Below the pieces are notes generated by a model, which saw nothing but the letters and a program-made list of their open reading frames with translations, had not been told where the DNA came from and did not search any database. From Paracoccaceae bacterium (GTDB lineage Bacteria; Pseudomonadota; Alphaproteobacteria; Rhodobacterales; Rhodobacteraceae), in contig JAKIUB010000032.1 of NCBI GenBank assembly GCA_021647745.1, forward strand, positions 1 through 24,747: a stretch of DNA of 24,747 nt, written 5' to 3'. Positions within the stretch are counted from its first letter, which is position 1. Every line of letters starts with the position of its first letter. Below are positions 22,912 to 24,747 of the stretch, in pieces. Both the position numbers and the translations under genes were made by a program.

Positions 22912-23565
22912 TTATGACAACGCTTCAAACAGTTTAAAATCATCGTCAAAGTCAGCGCCCATGGCGGCCCGTATCTCAGCATTGGTCATATCAATATCAC
23001 CAAGGGATTTGTTTACATTCAACAAATGCGGCATGGAGGTATCATCTTTTTTTAGGGGCACGACTTCCAAATCTAAAATTTCAGGCAAAGTATTTAGATC
23101 AGATGTCTCGACAAACGTGACCCGAGGGTCATTCAACAGGTCTTGCGGGAAGAACCAACTCATGGGTTTGTGGTGGTTGAGCAGGCCGTCGCTTTCGGGG
23201 CTTTCCAGATAGGCCGGCAGGTATTTTTCAAAGTAAACCGAAAGCGGCGCATCCATTTGCTGACGACCGAGGAAGATACTTCGATAGGCAGATTTGGCCC
23301 GGGCGACCGGATCTCGATAGATGACCAGAATACGGCCGAGGCAGTCTTCGGGCGCAAAACCTGTGAGGCGGGATTCAGGAAAGCGGAGGGCGAGCTTGCC
23401 ACCACCGATGTTGAGCGTATCTTCTGGATCGAGGCGATAATTGGTTCGGAACAACACGGTTTTAACACTGGAAGAGCCGGTTTTGGGAATTTCAAAATAG
23501 GTGAGATCTAGTCGGGGGAAGTTCCAGCTGTATTTGGCTTTCGGGTGTTGATGGATTTTCTGCAT
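22912..23565 (-). CDS. Sulfotransferase family 2 protein
   Basis: A 217-residue cytoplasmic or membrane-associated enzyme predicted to transfer sulfate from PAPS to a carbohydrate or lipid acceptor. The 5'-phosphosulfate loop is IPKTGSSSVKT (residues 26-36, Lys28 catalytic) and the 3'-phosphate site is YRDPVARAKSAYRS (83-96), at the usual spacing. The shortish C-terminal region ends DFDDDFKLFEALS. I chose the ATG at 23565 because GAAGG lies five bases upstream; a TTG four codons earlier is possible. It diverges from the glycosyltransferase-like gene at 23767, a combination that suggests synthesis or decoration of a surface polysaccharide. The IS debris lies directly downstream of its 3' end. 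Confidence 0.86.
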   Translation of the reverse strand: MQKIHQHPKAKYSWNFPRLDLTYFEIPKTGSSSVKTVLFRTNYRLDPEDTLNIGGGKLALRFPESRLTGFAPEDCLGRILVIYRDPVARAKSAYRSIFLGRQQMDAPLSVYFEKYLPAYLESPESDGLLNHHKPMSWFFPQDLLNDPRVTFVETSDLNTLPEILDLEVVPLKKDDTSMPHLLNVNKSLGDIDMTNAEIRAAMGADFDDDFKLFEALS

Positions 23566-23766
23566 ATTTACCTTCAATATTTAGTGGCTCAGCGAGGCTT
23601 CAGGCCTGTGCCGCGCGCAAAAGCGGGCTTGCGCCGAAGCGGCGATTGTTTTTATATGCGGGACCACGAGGATTTTCCCAGTGGGCGTAAATGTAGTTTA
23701 ATTGAATGGTCATGACCAGAGCCTTATCCTATTTCGGTTTTGATCTGACGGCTTTCGGGGGATTTT

Positions 23767-24747
23767 ATGGAACCTGCCAACATAGCCATTTGCATATCGG
23801 GGCAAGTGAGATCTCCGGTTTCGGTGCTGGAGCAAATAGCGCTGGAAGCGGCGCGCAGCGGCGCGGATGTGTTTATCAGTGTCTGGAGCCAGGTTGGCCA
23901 AAAGACATTTGAAGGTGCTGTCGGGCCCAAAAATATCAGGCGCATTGTCGAACCGGAAGTGGCGCGGCAACTGCCCGAGAACTGGCTGGGGCGAATGAAG
24001 GCGGTTTTTCCGGATTTCAACAGGTTTTTTCCGACATTTCCCCCTGTTAGCCCTCAGCATCTGGCAGAGATATTTTCCAATGCCAAGATCGAGGTGGAAG
24101 CCGATAGCCCGGCTTTTGATTTTGCGGCGGGGGATAGCAACAGCCTGCGGATGCTGCACCGGATCTGGCGGGCAAATGCAATGAAGCGTGCGGCGGAGCA
24201 AGCGCGCGGGCAGCGCTACGATAAAGTGCTGCGCCTGCGTCCGGATATGCTGTTTGACGGGCAGGGGCTGGCGCAGTTAAAGCTGGATAACAAGGTCATT
24301 TTTGTGCAGGGGCATGCGGGCAACCGCGCCGATTACCTAAATGATACGATCTGGGCCACCAACTCGGAGAATGACGATGCTATCTGTGCGCTTTACCAGC
24401 GCTGTAAAACCGTTGACCCGACGGCGTGGCGGGGGATCCACCGCGAGCTTGCAGGGGCTGCCAAAGCAGCCGGCCTGAAGCCCTCGGTCATTCGGATCAT
24501 CAAACCAACCGCGGATCGCCCAGATGACGAACATGACGAACACAAAAAAACTGTAGGGAAAAACCTGCTTGAGGCCATTGTCGACGGCCAAATGGAGCAG
24601 GCACAAGCGGGCGGAGCGGCGTTTTGCGCGCTGGTGTCGGCGGTGGTGCGCCACGGGCTTTTGCCACCGCCCCGGCCCTGCTTGCCAGACCAAACCCTCG
24701 CCTTGCTGGACGGCATCGAACAGGAAAACCGGAACGCCTATCAGCAG
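23767..24747 (+). CDS. Glycosyltransferase-like protein, 3' end outside the window
   Basis: An open frame of 327 codons with no stop before the window edge, beginning MEPANIAICISGQVRSPVSV and preceded by GGGGGA four bases upstream. The opening I-C-I-S-G-Q-x-R, followed by LEQIALEAARSGADVFISVWSQVG, resembles bacterial proteins of the nucleotide-diphospho-sugar-transferase type, whose first strand binds the sugar nucleotide. About residues 120-180, FDFAAGDSNSLRMLHRIWRANAMKRAAEQARGQRYDKVLRLRPDMLFD, contain the conserved Y-D-x-V-x-R-x-R-x-D strand in which Arg and the last Asp are likely active-site residues. The remaining region is more divergent and includes an odd D/E/H-rich stretch (DRPDDEHDEHKK). 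Substrate is unknown. It diverges from the sulfotransferase. Confidence 0.72.
   Translation, partial: MEPANIAICISGQVRSPVSVLEQIALEAARSGADVFISVWSQVGQKTFEGAVGPKNIRRIVEPEVARQLPENWLGRMKAVFPDFNRFFPTFPPVSPQHLAEIFSNAKIEVEADSPAFDFAAGDSNSLRMLHRIWRANAMKRAAEQARGQRYDKVLRLRPDMLFDGQGLAQLKLDNKVIFVQGHAGNRADYLNDTIWATNSENDDAICALYQRCKTVDPTAWRGIHRELAGAAKAAGLKPSVIRIIKPTADRPDDEHDEHKKTVGKNLLEAIVDGQMEQAQAGGAAFCALVSAVVRHGLLPPPRPCLPDQTLALLDGIEQENRNAYQQ

Noticed and set aside
22661..23212. 183-codon rightward frame in the IS debris region
   Set aside because: The second half is antisense of the sulfotransferase gene and the first half crosses the palindrome and IS end; no domain and no ribosome site.
1..24747. CRISPR array or rRNA genes
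   Set aside because: No regularly spaced repeats and no rRNA-like sequence were seen on either strand.

Overview
The window looks like a chromosomal segment of an alphaproteobacterium, most likely of the Rhodobacterales/Rhodobacteraceae. The clues are a class I lysyl-tRNA synthetase, an NDUFS4-type complex I accessory protein, a TerB-family protein, a PiT transporter and a pectate-lyase-3-like beta-helix protein of a kind common in that group. The assignment rests on protein families and codon style; no database was searched.

Left part (1-13156), mostly housekeeping. The 5' end of ettA runs leftward off the edge. Rightward follow a small secreted protein, nadD and dacB, closely spaced. A TerB-like gene (leftward) and lysS (rightward) diverge. 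After lysS and its terminator come a long right-handed beta-helix protein, a second clear terminator, an ABM-family monooxygenase-like protein and a DUF3047 protein. A leftward block holds pit, a DUF4329 (JAMM-like) lipoprotein and uvrB. The short gap upstream of pit contains a very good PhoB box.

Middle (13157-13924). A 371-base intergenic region carries phased TTAACC repeats (CtrA-like) and a long stem-loop whose three wobble positions pair only in plus-strand RNA. It is followed by the NDUFS4-family gene and tRNA-Arg(UCU).

Right-middle (14216-22407), the most interesting part. Seven same-strand genes encode: a dual-specificity phosphatase with an intact HCx5R site; a Roadblock/LC7-like protein; a protein whose C-terminus also resembles Roadblock; an ABC-type ATPase fused to a domain that looks like a catalytically dead copy of the neighbouring phosphatase (Cys replaced by Thr, with general-acid Asp and loop Arg kept); two different dynamin-like GTPases; and a ferredoxin / FNR-like reductase / truncated-haemoglobin / Cys4 fusion. 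From the fourth gene on they are separated by at most about 20 bases or overlap, so they almost certainly form an operon. I do not know of a described system with this composition. My hypothesis is a redox- or NO/O2-responsive membrane-remodelling machine, with Roadblock proteins and the ABC/pseudophosphatase as regulators of the dynamin pair.

Right end (22408-24747). An IS scar includes a 110-bp element with 12-bp terminal inverted repeats, the first 16 codons of an IS3-type orfA and a third stray end copy. A 36-bp near-perfect palindrome lies beside it. Then come a leftward sulfotransferase and a rightward glycosyltransferase-like gene cut by the window edge, suggesting surface-glycan functions. 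With a tRNA on its left and IS debris on its right, the seven-gene cluster could be an acquired island, but I found no integrase and no att repeat.
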